64,000 nucleotides of DNA, from the NCBI GenBank assembly GCA_033557465.1, contig CM066031.1, forward strand, positions 1,066,070,444-1,066,134,443, in the 5' to 3' direction. A program made the translations under genes and the position numbers. The notes below the pieces were generated by a model. It ran no database searches. It was not told the DNA's origin and saw only the letters and a program-made list of their open reading frames with translations. Positions 53,446-64,000 of this stretch are shown here, piece after piece; the first letter of the stretch is position 1, and each line of letters begins with the position of its first letter. This stretch comes from Ichthyophis bannanicus. Lineage: Eukaryota > Chordata > Amphibia > Gymnophiona > Ichthyophiidae.

Positions 53446-54552
53446 GAAAAGTCCCACAGTATTTTACGAGAGGCACTGCCAAACACGGAGCTCGTGTAAA
53501 ATACATGTAAGAACATGCAGGACAGCTCATTCAAGTATCCTCATGTCTAGCAGGATCTGTGATTTTAAAAAAGCTGCAGGTGGGTAAACAAAATGTGTTA
53601 CGGTAGCCCAAATGTGTATGGAGGCAGCTTTTTGAAATAGGTTGCACTGATTGCACCGATCTGTACAATCATCCCAATTTTGCAGCACCATTCTCCACCC
53701 AGTCACCTCCCAATACTGCCCCAATATTGACCCTCCCAGCCCCTCAAAGTATCTGATCACCCCCAAATCATCCTGTTTCCGCTTCCACCTCCCTCAAGTT
53801 ATCTAATTCCCCCCCCCACCCCCCCCAGCCATCCAATCCCCTTCCCTCACTGGCCGCCCCTGCCCTGATATGAAGGTTCCTTTACATTAATTAGCTCTCA
53901 CCTGAGGACTCCATGCAAGACCCACCCACCTCTCACTTCTGATCCCATCCCCAGCCTTACCAGGATTTTCTAGTGGGGGTAGGACTGAATTCCAGCTGCT
54001 CCTGCTCTTCCTGGTCCTGGAATTGAAATGTTTTTTGTGACCTCTTGCAGTATTAACACTAGCAGCCTGACCCCTAGCACAGACAAACAGATGTGTACAA
54101 CTTCACTCTGCACAGCAAAGCAGGGGTGCAAAGAGATGACAGGAGACCCTGAGTCCCACTGGAAAGAAAAGAGAAGCAGTCGAGTTGAACAGCCAGCGGG
54201 CATATCTAGGTTCTGGTGGCACTGGCAGGAAGGAGGAAGAGCAGTACTGAAGAGCTGGTGGGAGTCCCCAGGTCCCACTGGCAGGAAGAAAGGGCGGTGT
54301 AGAACTGAAGAGTCAGCAGGATGTCCTCAGCTTCCATTAGCAGGAAGAGAACTGCAGCACAAAGCAGGAAGGAGCAGGTGAGGGGACAGAGCTTAAGGAA
54401 AGGGATGGCGATAGGAAGGAAAAAGAAGAGAGGGGCAGAGACAAATGGGAGGGACAGGGTTAAGAGAAAAGACTGGAGCAGAGCATAATGGAAAAGGTGA
54501 GGTTGCACACAAGTAAAGAAGTGAGGGAGAGAGCATAAGGGAAGGGGCTGGG
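53446..54552. other. No gene recognised
   Basis: C-rich 53700-53860 and purine-rich 54390-54550 sequence with short frames that lack motifs. Nothing could be assigned. Confidence 0.4.
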
Positions 54553-56175
54553 TTAGAGAAGACTCAGTTCTTGCCCCCTTCTCTTTAACGTATTCCTGGC
54601 CCCACTTGCACTTCTTATCCAGCAACACAGAATTTTTGCCTGTTACTACGCAGATGACGTCCTCCTTCTTCACCACACCAGTCCCTCTGCTCCTGACCTG
54701 GCCTCCCTGAATACTTCTCTCTCCTCAATTGTCACCTGGATGTCTTCAAATTTCCTTCATCTTAACTCATCTAAGACCTTTGCTATATGGTTCTCTCTCT
54801 CCTCCCTGATTCCTTCTTTGGCCCTATCTTTATCTTTATTGTAGTACTTGCCCAAGCAAAGCATCAGAGCAGTGTACAATTAATAGGACTGCAGGTAAAG
54901 AAAGAAACGCCATTGTTTAGACAGGAAAGCAACAGCTGGAGAGACAGGCAGAAAATAAGAGGAAAGATGCATCAGACAGACATGGAAGGAGGGGTGGGGG
55001 ATCGACTAAGGGAGAAAAGTCCTAGGGGTCGGGGAGAGGGATATCAAAGGCAAGGTGGAAGAGGTGGGTCTTTAGCATAGCCTTGAACCGGGGAAATGAG
55101 AGTTCAGTGCAGAGGGTATGGTGGCAGGGAGTTTCAGAGTGAGGGGCCCAGAAAGAAGAATGCAGAATGGTGGGCAAGTTTGAGACGGACCTGGGGAGGG
55201 GAGAAAGAGACAATTCCCATGAGCAGACCGGAGGGGGCGGGGAGTGGGCTGATGGTGAATAAGGTCTGCTAGGTATCGGGGGGGTACCGGTGTGCAATAC
55301 TTTGTGAGTGATGGTAAGTAACTTATATCCTTGCTGCCTGTTGCATACCTTTTGGTTTCTTCCCTTCGGTACATAGACATTACATTTGATTCTTCCTTAT
55401 CTTTCCATGATCACATATCATCCATTGTCCAGCATTCTTTCTACTTCCTGCATCAAATCCATTCTGTTCGTCTGTTTCTTTCTCCCTCTTCTTTGACAAC
55501 TCATTCGCCTTCTCTGGTCATGACCCACTTCGACTACTGTAACATAGTCCTTGCAGATCTCCCACAATACCAGCTCTGCAGATTATAACTCCTCCAAAAT
55601 ACTGTTGCCCATATACTAACCCACTCTTCCTGTTTTAATAGTATTACCCGCCTTCTTGCTCACCTACACTGGTTGCCCATAAAATTCCGTATACAATACA
55701 AGATTCTCACCATGGTTCATCAAGTCATTCACTCTAGCATCCCTCAATATCTTGTTGATACCATTCATCTTCATTCCTCTCACCGTTCCCTTTGACAGAT
55801 TCACTCTAATCGCCTTTTCCTACCCTCTCCCACATGTGCCTACCTGGAGTCTACTCATTCTTCTGCCTTCTTTTTCCTTGGTCCCCTCCTCTGGAGTTCT
55901 CTCCCACTGATCTCCGTCTGGAACTTTCTTTCTCCTGCCTTAAGTCTCTCCTGAAGACTCACCTTTTCGCTATTGCTTTCGATCTTCCCTGTATTCCTTC
56001 TTAGGTACCCTACTTTTTTTTTAGTCCTCTCCCTTCTTTATTGGCTGTTTGTTCTTCCTCCTTTAATCTATCATTTCCTGTAATTTATGGCGTTCCTTTT
56101 CATTTCCTTGTGGTATGCAATGTTTATTGTAAACCACCCAGATGCTTGGGTCCAGGGCAGCATATCAAAAACCTG
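54553..56175 (+). mobile_element. L2-type LINE, RT part, split by reversed L2
   Basis: First part: SVLAPFSLTYSWPHLHFLSS-type frame-shifted sequence and CYYADDVLLLHHTSPSAPDL with the catalytic YADD, then SNFLHLNSSKTFAIWFSLSS. After the insert it resumes at LVSSLRYIDITFDSSLSFHD, MTHFDYCNIVLADLPQYQL and HLHWLPIKFRIQYKILTMVH. It ends with GTAAACCACCCAGATGCTTG. Stops and frame changes make it a pseudogene. It is the same family as 50266-53242. Confidence 0.75.
54836..55325 (-). mobile_element. L2-group LINE 3' fragment, reversed, inside L2
   Basis: The minus strand encodes TPRPLRSAHGNCLFLPSPGP, SSFWAPHSETPCHHTLCTEL and FKAMLKTHLFHLAFDIPLPD, the C-terminus of a different L2-like subfamily. A tail of TAAAGA repeats is read in reverse near 54826-54840. 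Confidence 0.7.
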
Positions 56176-56434
56176 ATAAAGAATGGTTTTAGACAGGGTG
56201 AGTGCAATAAGGAAGAAGGAATGAGAGGGTGGGATTGAAAGGCTGGTGCAGCCTGGCTGGGAATGGAGAGAGAGTGCAGAGTTGTGTAGCAGGGGAACAA
56301 GAAGAGTGAGAGTGCACAATGGGTGGAAGGGAAAAAGGGGGCGTGCAAGAGAGAGGGTGATGAAGGGTAAGGAAAGGAAATAGTGCAAGACAGTTGGAGG
56401 GACAGGAGCGTGTGCAGAGCAGGAAAAACTCTGA

Positions 56435-56851
56435 GAGAGAAACCTACATGTCAGTCATGCATGCACACAGCCCCTCAACACATAGCCCCCCCAATATGCA
56501 TGCACACACCCACACAGCCTCTGACATACACGTACATACATACACATGGCTGCACACACACAGAACCCCAACACAGACTTGCAAATGCACAACACACATA
56601 CACAAAACCCTCTGACACATGTGCACATATAGGCCTTGATACATGCACGCACACACACATGCAGAGCCCCCCAGAACATACATACACAAGCATGGATATA
56701 TACACACACATAGCCCCAAAACAGACACATTCCATGCACGTACACATACAGAGCCCTAAACCAGTCATGTATGCAAGTACACACACAGCCTCTGAGACAT
56801 ACATACACACAACTCCCAACATATGTGCGCACATGCGCACACAGCCCTGAA
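56435..56851. repeat. Degenerate CA-rich minisatellite, left part
   Basis: Imperfect repeats of ACACACACAGAGCCC-like units give long spurious frames on both strands. The same type of sequence resumes at 59614, so the Tc1 element split one array. Confidence 0.75.
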
Positions 56852-56949
56852 TACAGTTGTGGTCAATATTATTGGCACCCTTGCAGTTCAACCCCTTAAT
56901 GTCCAATATCTCCTAAAATAAAAATAGTGACCAGCGAAATGGCTTTGGA

Positions 56950-57636
56950 CTATAGATGCACACACATTTGGTACATATACTGTACAAGTCACTGGTGAGG
57001 CCTCACTTGGACTACTGTGTTCAGTTTTGGAGACCGTATCTTGCAAAAGATGTAAAAAGACTGGAAGTTGTTCAGAGGAAGGCGACCAAAATGATTTGGA
57101 GCCTGCGTCAGAAGCCTTATAAGAGACTTGAAGACCTAAACATGTACACTTTGGAGGAGAGGAGGGACAGGTGAGATATGATTCAGACCTTTAAATACTT
57201 AAAGGGATATCACGAACAAACAAACCTTTTCCAAAGACGGGGAATCTGTAAAACTAAAGGGCACAACAGGAAGCTGCAAGGTGGTAGATTGAAAGGCAAT
57301 GTCAGGAAATACTTTTTCACGGAAAGGGTGGTAGATGCTTGGAATGCCCTCCCGATGGAAGTGGTGAGGGCAAACACGGTGACGGAATTCAAAATGGCAT
57401 GGGACAGACACAGTGGATCCCTTTACAGCAACAGGATAAAATCAAAATAAACTGAACCATCTAATTTCTCAACAAATAGGGGTGTCCTGCATGGAGTGGT
57501 GGGTTCACCCCTAAACAGGGACATGGGGAGGGGTGGCCTGCACAGAGCGGCAGGTGCACCTACTCTTGCCATCGTGCTGGGCAGACTAGATGGACCATGC
57601 TGGTCTTTATCTGCCGTCATTTACTATGTTACTATA
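56950..57636 (+). mobile_element. CR1 LINE 3' part inside Tc1
   Basis: Encodes YKSLVRPHLDYCVQFWRPYL, AKDVKRLEVVQRKATKMIWS, LEDLNMYTLEERRDR (then a TGA), DMIQTFKYLKGYHEQTNLFQ and KYFFTERVVDAWNALPMEVV. The 3' UTR ends CTGCCGTCATTTACTATGTT. The frame has one stop and no obvious frameshift, so this copy is younger than those at 28918 and 42133. Confidence 0.8.
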
Positions 57637-57884
57637 AATGAATCAAATAAAACAAGACCAATTAAAAAAGGAAATAGTAGGAAATAGTATAAAAACTGAG
57701 ACATTGCTAGGACATGATTATTTGCACCCTTATAAACAATTCAAATCAGTTTGAACAGAAGAACCATATTCCCATTGCAATAAAACTAGACGCAACTGTG
57801 ATCATTTGTCAGTATTCATATGAGTTAAATCAACCAATAAATGATGGCTCTAATGTCTAAAATGGCCACATTCACTCCCTGTTC

Positions 57885-58862
57885 CATTTTCACAATGATG
57901 AACATAAGAGAACTGCTTAGGACTGTCAGAAAACTCATTATCATCAAACTTCAAAGGGTATAAGTCCATCTCCAAAGACCTTGGGATTCCTGTGTCTACA
58001 GTTCGCAATGTTATTAAGAAGTTTTCTGTTTATGTAGCTATCAAGAACCTCCCAGGACATGGAGGTAAGAGGAAAATTAATTCAAGAAGTCTTTGAAAAT
58101 TAGTGCGAACTGCTGGAAAAACATGACTGGAGCAATCTGGAGTGGTGGTTTTGACCCTCACTTTATGCTGCATACTAAAGAAGGATTTCATGGGTGAAGG
58201 CCAAGAAGAACCCCACTGCTCAAAGACAGACATAAAATGGCACACCAGATCTTTGCCCAAACCCACCTTGAGAAACCACAATCTTTCTGGGAAAATGTTC
58301 TGTGGACAGATGAAACCAAACTTGAGCTCTTTGGCAATACAGACTAGTGATACATTTACAGGTGAAGAAATGAAGCTTATAAGGAAAAAAAAACACCTTT
58401 CCTATAGTTAAATATGGTGAAGATTCCATAATGTCGTGGGGCTTTTTGCTGTCTAGGAACTGGAGATCTAGAACGTATTAAAAGAATCATGAAGTCAAAG
58501 GACTACCAAGGTATTTTGGAGCGAAATATGCTACCTAGTTTCAGAAAGCTAGGCCTGGGTTGAAGTTCATGGATCCTCCAGCAGGACAATGACCCAAAAC
58601 ATACATCCAAAAGTACAAAAGGATGGACTGTTTTAAACTGGCTAGCAATGAGTCCTGATCTCAATCCAATCAAACCTTTGGAAAGAGCTGATATCTGCCA
58701 TTGGTAAAAGGAATCCTGGAAACATTCATGTGCTGGAACAAATTGCAGTTGAAGAGTGGGAGAAACTACCAGCAGACAGATGTATGAAACTTATAGATGG
58801 CTACAAAAAAAGTTTGGAGGCAGTCATCACTGCCAAGGGTTGTGCAACCAAATATTAGTAAA
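57885..58862 (+). pseudogene. Tc1-like transposase remnant
   Basis: The N-terminal helix-turn-helix is seen as YKSISKDLGIPVSTVRNVIK followed by NLPGHGGKRKI, the AT-hook-like end of the DNA-binding part. The catalytic core is heavily mutated; WTDETK-, WGFLL- and [15 protein letters not shown] words are visible only across several frames. The C-terminus CMKLIDGYKKSLEAVITAKG is well preserved. The transposase would bind the inverted repeats and move the element between TA sites; this copy is inactive. Confidence 0.75.
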
Positions 58863-58884
58863 GGGTGCCATTGATCCTATCCAG

Positions 58885-59513
58885 GTTATATTTTGTTTTG
58901 TTTTTTCTCAGAAATTGCTGCATCTAAGTTGCATAGACATTTTTTTGTTGTTGAATACCTTTGAACATACTATTAAAATATTATGGTATATCTCCACTAG
59001 ATCTACCTTAGTGGTTACCTTTATGTCGGAGCAAGATAAGATCTCCATTTTTGAAAATTACTTAAAAATAAGGCTTATGTTTTTTTGTGGAGCTAGAATC
59101 CAGTTATTTCCTGACGTCTCTAGGGCCACGCAACTTCGGAGGAGGGCTTTTTTGGCCCCCAAGCTGCAGGTGTTGGCGCTTTGGGTGTCTTTTTTTTTGT
59201 TAGTTACCCCTGTAAGTGTTTGGTTACTTCTCAGGGATCTTGGTATTCTTTTTCAGACCCCTTGGCAGCTGGAAGCCTTTTTGGTGGAACGGGTAAAAAT
59301 AGTGATAGGATGAGGTAGTAGGTGGGATTTAGAGAGAGGCTGTAGTTCATAAGGAATTTGGTCCTTTTTATTTTTTTGATTCTCCCTGAGATGTGGACTA
59401 ATTGATTTGGAGGTTTCTTTTTGTATCTTTTGTGTTGATTATTTCCTATCATATGATCTGTATACTTGCTTTGTAAGTATTGATATTGGAAAATGAAATT
59501 TTAAAAAATATAT
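58885..59513 (+). mobile_element. L1-type half-LINE 3' part inside Tc1
   Basis: A frame encodes GARIQLFPDVSRATQLRRRA then FLAPKLQVLALWVSFFLL and LFQTPWQLEAFL, the L1-type ORF1 C-terminal domain seen also at 2001-3337. It goes directly into a 3' tail ending GAAATTTTAAAAAATA with no ORF2. It is truncated at the 5' end. Confidence 0.65.
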
Positions 59514-59613
59514 TATGATGACATGCAGTTGGAATATTTCCAATTATTTCTCAAGATATTGTCCACAACATACATAAAATGTAAGGGTGCCACTAATGTT
59601 GACCACATCTGTA

Positions 59614-59960
59614 CATACACACACACACCCAATATCTACACACAAACACACAGAGCCCCAACATGCACATGAATACACACACAGAGTCTCTGACACACCC
59701 CTGTGCACAGACTCCCTCACCACACACATTTTACACAGACTCCTGCAAAACACAAACACATGTAGGTATGTATATACTTATACATGCACACATTCACCCT
59801 CCCCCCCCCCCCGACACACACACACATACGTGGCATATGCACACAGACACACACTCAAACACAAAGAGGGCCTCTGGCAGTTATTCATTTCCAACATGCA
59901 CACATTCTGCCATAGCACACACTGCCAATAGATACTCACACATACATCTGCACAGATAAA
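59614..59960. repeat. Degenerate CA-rich minisatellite, right part
   Basis: ACACACACACACCCAATATC and CACAGAGCCCCAACATGCAC resume the pattern interrupted at 56851. It fades after about 59960. Confidence 0.72.
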
Positions 59961-60277
59961 CTGTCCCTGTGCAAATAGATATACACATCACACCACTGAT
60001 TTACAGTACATACGCACCTCTCATATATCAGTCACTACACAAACTATGCCAGACATCTACTGAGACACAGTTTACCATGGCTGTTTCAAATGAGCCACCC
60101 ACATCAACATGCTTTAGGGTGTGAATGGAGGACAGGAGACATGCACCATTATGTCAGATTAATGGAAGGTAATTTTATAATAGGACACACGTTTTAAGGT
60201 GCCTATGATAAGCCTATTTTATAAAAACAAGATGGTGCCTACTTGTCTTTATAAAAGACTAGCCTAAGTGGCCTATG
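59961..60277. other. No gene seen
   Basis: About 320 bp; words such as AAGGTGCCTA and GTGCCTACTTG from 60190 onward may belong to a degraded element that the SINE entered. Confidence 0.4.
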
Positions 60278-60502
60278 GAGTGAAGGAGTAGCCTAGTGGT
60301 TAGAGCAACAGCCTAACACCCAGGGGATCTGGGTTTGATTCCCACTGGAACGCCTTGTGACCTTGAACAAGTCACTTTACCCTCCATTGCCATGGAAGAA
60401 AAAGGCCTGGTAATCTACTTCTAGTCATATCTTGCCAAGAAAACCTAGGGGCTGCTGGGTCACCAGAAGTCATCATTGACTTGACAGTACTTAAAAAAAA
60501 AA
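60278..60502 (+). mobile_element. CORE-type tRNA-SINE with BovB-like tail
   Basis: A box GTAGCCTAGTGGTTAGAGC, B box GGGTTTGATTCCCACTGG, CORE-like CTTGAACAAGTCACTTTACC, and a 3' part reading CACCAGAAGTCATCATTGAC then TTGACAGTACTTAAAAA, comparable to BovB's GACGGCACTTAA end. Flanks AAGTGGCCTATG (60266) and AAGTAGCCTAATG (about 60501) may be a diverged duplication. Confidence 0.75.
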
Positions 60503-61686
60503 GTAGCCTAATGCACACCTACATTGCAGGTGTGGGCATTTAGGTCAGCCCTACAGCAGCTGTAAATGTCTGCTCCTCTATTTTTCAAACATGTGCATAA
60601 ATTATAGTATTTTATAATCAACACCCATAGTTGCATGCTCTTCCTAAACTCTGCCCATGTGCATTTCCACTAGCAAAGTCTGCACCATGATGCCAAAGCT
60701 TATACTTTGATGATGGTCAGTATTTTAGAAGAGGCCGTTTATGCACAGATGTGGTCACATATGCATGCAAATGACTTTATAAAGCTACTTCCTAAGTGCA
60801 TACTTTCCAACTCTTTTTTTTTTTTTTTTTACCAGAGACGTCAAAGCAATTGCAGTTAATGGTTAATTCAAGCTAAAATTAAGCTAATTAATGTTCATTT
60901 CCCTGTTTCTTATTGGCTAACAACAATGACCAGGAAATATGTCCCCAAATCAAGAGGTAAACTATGCAGCGGTAGTCCTTTGTTTTAAGATTAGAGTTTG
61001 TCATTTGTTAGTTTTGAAGAATAAAGCAGGCCCTGAGGTCCTCATCCAAAGTGCCAAGCTAATATCTCCAGGTGAAACAAATGGTTATCAGATCAAATGA
61101 TGGAATCATTTGATTTTTTTTCCATCACTTTATCTAAAGCTCGGTAACTAAGAGTAAACATTGCCCTGAAATGAGCAATAAAAACAAATTACTTTGAAAT
61201 CTGTGTGCAGGGCACGTGCACGCAGGGTACTCTCCGAAAGAGTATTCGGCATGACACTAATAAATGCTTCTAAGTGACCTATAGATGGAATATTGCCCAG
61301 AAGATGAGGTGGAGCCCTAAATGCTAACAGAATTAAAAGCACATAAGGGACCTTTAGTTGCAAGGGTGTGAGGATTAAAACTGAGATCAGGTAGGCTTTG
61401 CCCGCCCTTATTTTCTATCAGGCCAATACAGAAAGCCAGCGATCAAGTTGCACGCTATCAACTGTTTACACCTATTTGCAGTGCACCGATAGTAGGCGAC
61501 TTCAGGGCAGGCATGCAAAAAGGGGATCACATGCAAATTAGCCATGCGTTTGCCATTTGCGCACAGTGTAATGACTAGTTATGTTAAACTGGGAGAGCAA
61601 GCCAAACACATGCATACAAGAAGTCAGCGCTAGTTTGGCATACTATCCCAGAGAAACTGGTGCACCACGTGGCTAATTTACATATG
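60503..61686. other. AT-rich interval, no gene
   Basis: A T-run lies at about 60813-60831. No coding motif or terminal repeat was recognised. Confidence 0.45.
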
Positions 61687-62430
61687 AGCCCTGACAGTAT
61701 TTTGATGGTATCAGGGGCCTTCTCCGATTCCTGGATCATCTGAGAGAAAATGTCAAACATGTCAAACTCCCCTCAGATGATCCAAGCATCGGGGAAAGCC
61801 CCCAATGCATTCAAAATACCGTTGGAGGCCCGTGCCCAGCCTTTGTCAGGGAAACATGCTTAGGGATCCCAGTCCCACAATCCCTTCTCAACTAAAAATA
61901 AAAATGGTACCCAGCAGCCCCAATCCCCCACCCCCCTCTCCGGTACCTTCAGAAATGTGCTCCCATTCTTACCCTGCCATCTTGAAAAATGGCAGAATCT
62001 GGCCCCATGCAGTGCATCCTGGGACCCGCTGGATGGGGGTCAGACTGCCATATAAGGCATATTCTACCCAGGATGTACTGAGTGCAGCCAGGCACCGCCA
62101 TTTTTCAAGATGGTGGGACAAGAGTGGGAGCGCATGGGCAGCATGCCTGCTCATTTCTAAAGGTACCAGGAGGGGGATGGGGGTTTGGGGCCTCTGGGCC
62201 ACAAGGTATATTTTTAGTTGGGTGGAGGGTTTGGAGCTGCTGGGCTACCAGGGATTATTTTATTTGGGCAGCTGGGCCCCCAGGGATTTGCTTTCTGTCA
62301 GGGGCAGCGGCCTCCCAATAGTATTTTGGTGACATTGAGGGGCTTTCCCCAATGCCTGGAACATCTTTGACTTTCTCCTCAGATGATCCAGGCATTAGGG
62401 AAAACACTTGATGTCATCAAAATACTGTAA
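61687..62430. mobile_element. Long foldback element
   Basis: Ends ACAGTATTTTGATGGTATCA and, in reverse complement, ACAGTATTTTGATGACATCA begin an inverted repeat that extends past GGATCATCTGAG. Inner arms also pair: TGCCATCTTGAAAAATGGC near 61976 with GCCATTTTTCAAGATGG near 62095. Each outer arm is itself hairpin-like. No flanking duplication was found and no gene is present. Confidence 0.6.
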
Positions 62431-62654
62431 GGGACGCATTAAATGTTTAAGCCACCTCAGACCCAGGTGTAGAGATATTGGCGCTAGAGCTGGTTGCGAA
62501 ATCCTCAACACATTTCTCTGCATCGGGTTCAGGCAATATTTGCATGCCATTTCATTATGTGCCGCTCATTTGTCTCTAATTTAAATACATTTAATACTCT
62601 TGGCGTTAATTGTGCGCTAGTTTTTTTTTCCATTGCTGTTTACGCGTGCATCCG
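62431..62654. other. Unassigned spacer
   Basis: Short AT-rich stretch without recognisable features. Confidence 0.4.
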
Positions 62655-62766
62655 TCTCTTTGGGGAAACTGCTAGGTACTTGTGACCTAGATTGGCCACT
62701 GTTGGAAACAGGATACTCAGCTTGATGGACCTTGGTCTGACCCAGTATGGCATATCTTATGTTCTC
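62655..62766 (+). mobile_element. CR1 3' terminus
   Basis: GGGGAAACTGCTAGGTACTT, CTTGATGGACCTTGGTCTGA and GGCATATCTTATGTTC match the CR1 tail at 39640-39745. Confidence 0.75.
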
Positions 62767-64000
62767 TTTTCTGCATTTGCTGGTAGCAGTAAATTTGCTT
62801 AATAGTAGCGTTATCTGTGCTTAAAGGTCGCGCTAGTTTTCTGCATCAGCTTGTATGTTTCCATTATAAACCTCAGCCTATTTTAATACCAGAGAGCTTT
62901 CCAGTGGCCTGAGGTGTGACCATGCAAAGACTAGCAAAACCTGGAATTTTACTCTGCAAGTGACTGCCAGCCACAAGAATTTCACCAAATTGTTTTAGCT
63001 GCATCAATAAAAGCAAATAATGGAGTCCTTTGTTGCCATAGCAATCTGGATTGTCCACGGTTTCTACTGGGCAAATATGTTAATTAGCGAGCGGTTTCTT
63101 TTTGTGACAACACTCCTGAAGGAACTTCGCTTGTAGGCTTTATGGAAGAAATTGTAAATTGATACTGAGCTCATTCATTAGACTGGAACAGAAGCCAGCG
63201 GAGCATCTTGTCAGATTCCACACATCTTTACTCCCTAAGCATACACAAAAAGCACTTTGACAAGGCTACATGTTATGTTAATGCCTCACATTTATTGGCA
63301 GAGTACTGGATCAGATTAAGCTTAATATATGCTGCCTTGAGAACCACTTTTAGAGCACTCAACTGTAAAAAAAGGCATGACACTAGTGTCTTGTTAAACC
63401 TGCATTATCTCACTGTGCTAAGTCTAAATTGGGTCTCTGTGTAAGAATTACACATCAGCAATTTTAACTAAATGAATACTTTTTTTTCTCCTGCACGTGC
63501 TAATCTCTTCTTATAAAATACCCACCGGCATAAAAGTATGCACTGCTATAGAGCAGATGTAGATGTACGCAGCTGAATTTAAGGTGCAAGCTCTGCCTTA
63601 CTCTAGTAAGTTATAAATAAAAATAGATCTCTACTCATCTTCCTAAAATAGGTTTAAGATGGGCATGTTTTGGTTGTTTTTACCTAGCTGCCCGGTTATA
63701 AAAATACCCTCCACAAGTTTGGGATATCTGTCTTCACTTGCTAAAGAAAAAAAATCCAGAAGTGGATCTACCATAAGCGTAATGTTTGTTTAATTCAGGC
63801 ACTACATTTTCTATCTATCAAATGACCTCAGACATTCCAATTAAACAAGTGGGGAAAGCATACAAAGCATGGCACCTTGAATTCTTTCCAACCTTTCCCC
63901 ATGTGCATGTGTGTGGGTGTGTGCAGGTGCACACCCATCTGTATCTACATTGTGCATGTGTGTGGGTACGTGTTTTTATGAATGTGTTTGTATGTCACTA
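62767..64000. other. AT-rich interval, no gene; TG-rich end
   Basis: No coding motif was seen. From about 63900 to the window edge the sequence is a degenerate TG-rich simple repeat (GTGTGTGGGTGTGTGCAGG). Confidence 0.45.

Larger units (their letters stand above)
56854..59611 (+). mobile_element. Tc1-like transposon, split by CR1 and L1
   Basis: The left end CAGTTGTGGTCAATATTATT and the right end, in reverse complement CAGATGTGGTCAACATTAGT, are inverted repeats reaching GGCACCCTT. TA lies at 56852-56853 and 59612-59613. The transposase remnant lies between the two insertions. Without them the element would be about 1.4-1.5 kb, close to the usual Tc1 length. Confidence 0.85.

Noticed and set aside
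53776..53830. C- and G-runs (also near 3151, 14250, 34780, 47581, 49266, 50337) as regulatory quadruplex sites
   Set aside because: They are single homopolymer runs, common in repeat-rich DNA, without the repeated G-tract pattern needed for a specific claim.
56383..56906. Long Cys- or His-rich frames on both strands
   Set aside because: They are translations of a CA/TG-rich tandem repeat and have no biological signal.

Overview
This window looks like gene-poor, repeat-saturated vertebrate nuclear DNA, most likely from an amphibian with a large genome. A caecilian is my best guess; a salamander or a turtle cannot be excluded. The inference rests on the mixture of transposable elements: DIRS tyrosine-recombinase retrotransposons, CR1, L2-type, L1/Tx1-type and RTE-BovB LINEs, CORE-type tRNA-SINEs, and hAT, mariner, Tc1 and piggyBac-like DNA elements. 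I recognise no host protein-coding exon, host RNA gene, CRISPR array or bacterial-type signal.

Layout. 1-1919: 3' part of a DIRS element with an open tyrosine recombinase (YR) gene. 2001-3337: an ORF1-only L1 ('half-LINE') with an 11-bp target-site duplication. 4237-7800: a reversed L2, an L1 deletion derivative, a CR1 scrap and the RT part of a BovB LINE. 7801-13592: a nearly intact DIRS element on the minus strand, inserted inside that BovB, which resumes at 13593. 14250-14945 and 18093-18944: two inverted-repeat retroelements flanked by 15-16-bp duplications and carrying hammerhead-like motifs. 19280-25239: a third, full-length but mutated DIRS element on the plus strand. 25690-26415: a C-rich minisatellite. 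26658-26960: a CORE-SINE. 27720-37646: a nest in which an L1/Tx1 is split by CR1 and probably by a foldback element; the foldback is split by a hAT unit, and the hAT holds CR1 pieces and a DIRS terminal-repeat relic. 38669-47580: CR1 and L2 copies, one L2 interrupted by a mariner and a piggyBac-like MITE. 48288-53445: a MITE, a reversed SINE, CR1 and a long L2. 54553-56175: another L2 split by a reversed L2 fragment. 56435-59960: a CA-rich array split by a Tc1 element that is itself split by CR1 and by an L1 half-LINE. 60278-64000: a SINE, a long foldback and unannotated AT-rich DNA.

How the parts work together. Each DIRS copy has the family's gag-like, RT/RNase H/methyltransferase-like and YR genes, with inverted terminal repeats and an internal complementary region (ICR) that matches both outer ends. 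This fits replication through a circular intermediate followed by YR integration. The minus-strand copy gives a clean integration footprint: removing it rejoins the BovB frame with no added or duplicated base. The two later DIRS copies have inverted repeats differing at about one base in more than 100. The SINEs share one tRNA/CORE head but end in an L2-like or a BovB-like tail, so they probably borrow machinery from those two LINE groups.

Limits: family names come from recognising motifs by eye. Boundaries without a duplication or terminal repeat are accurate only to tens of bases.
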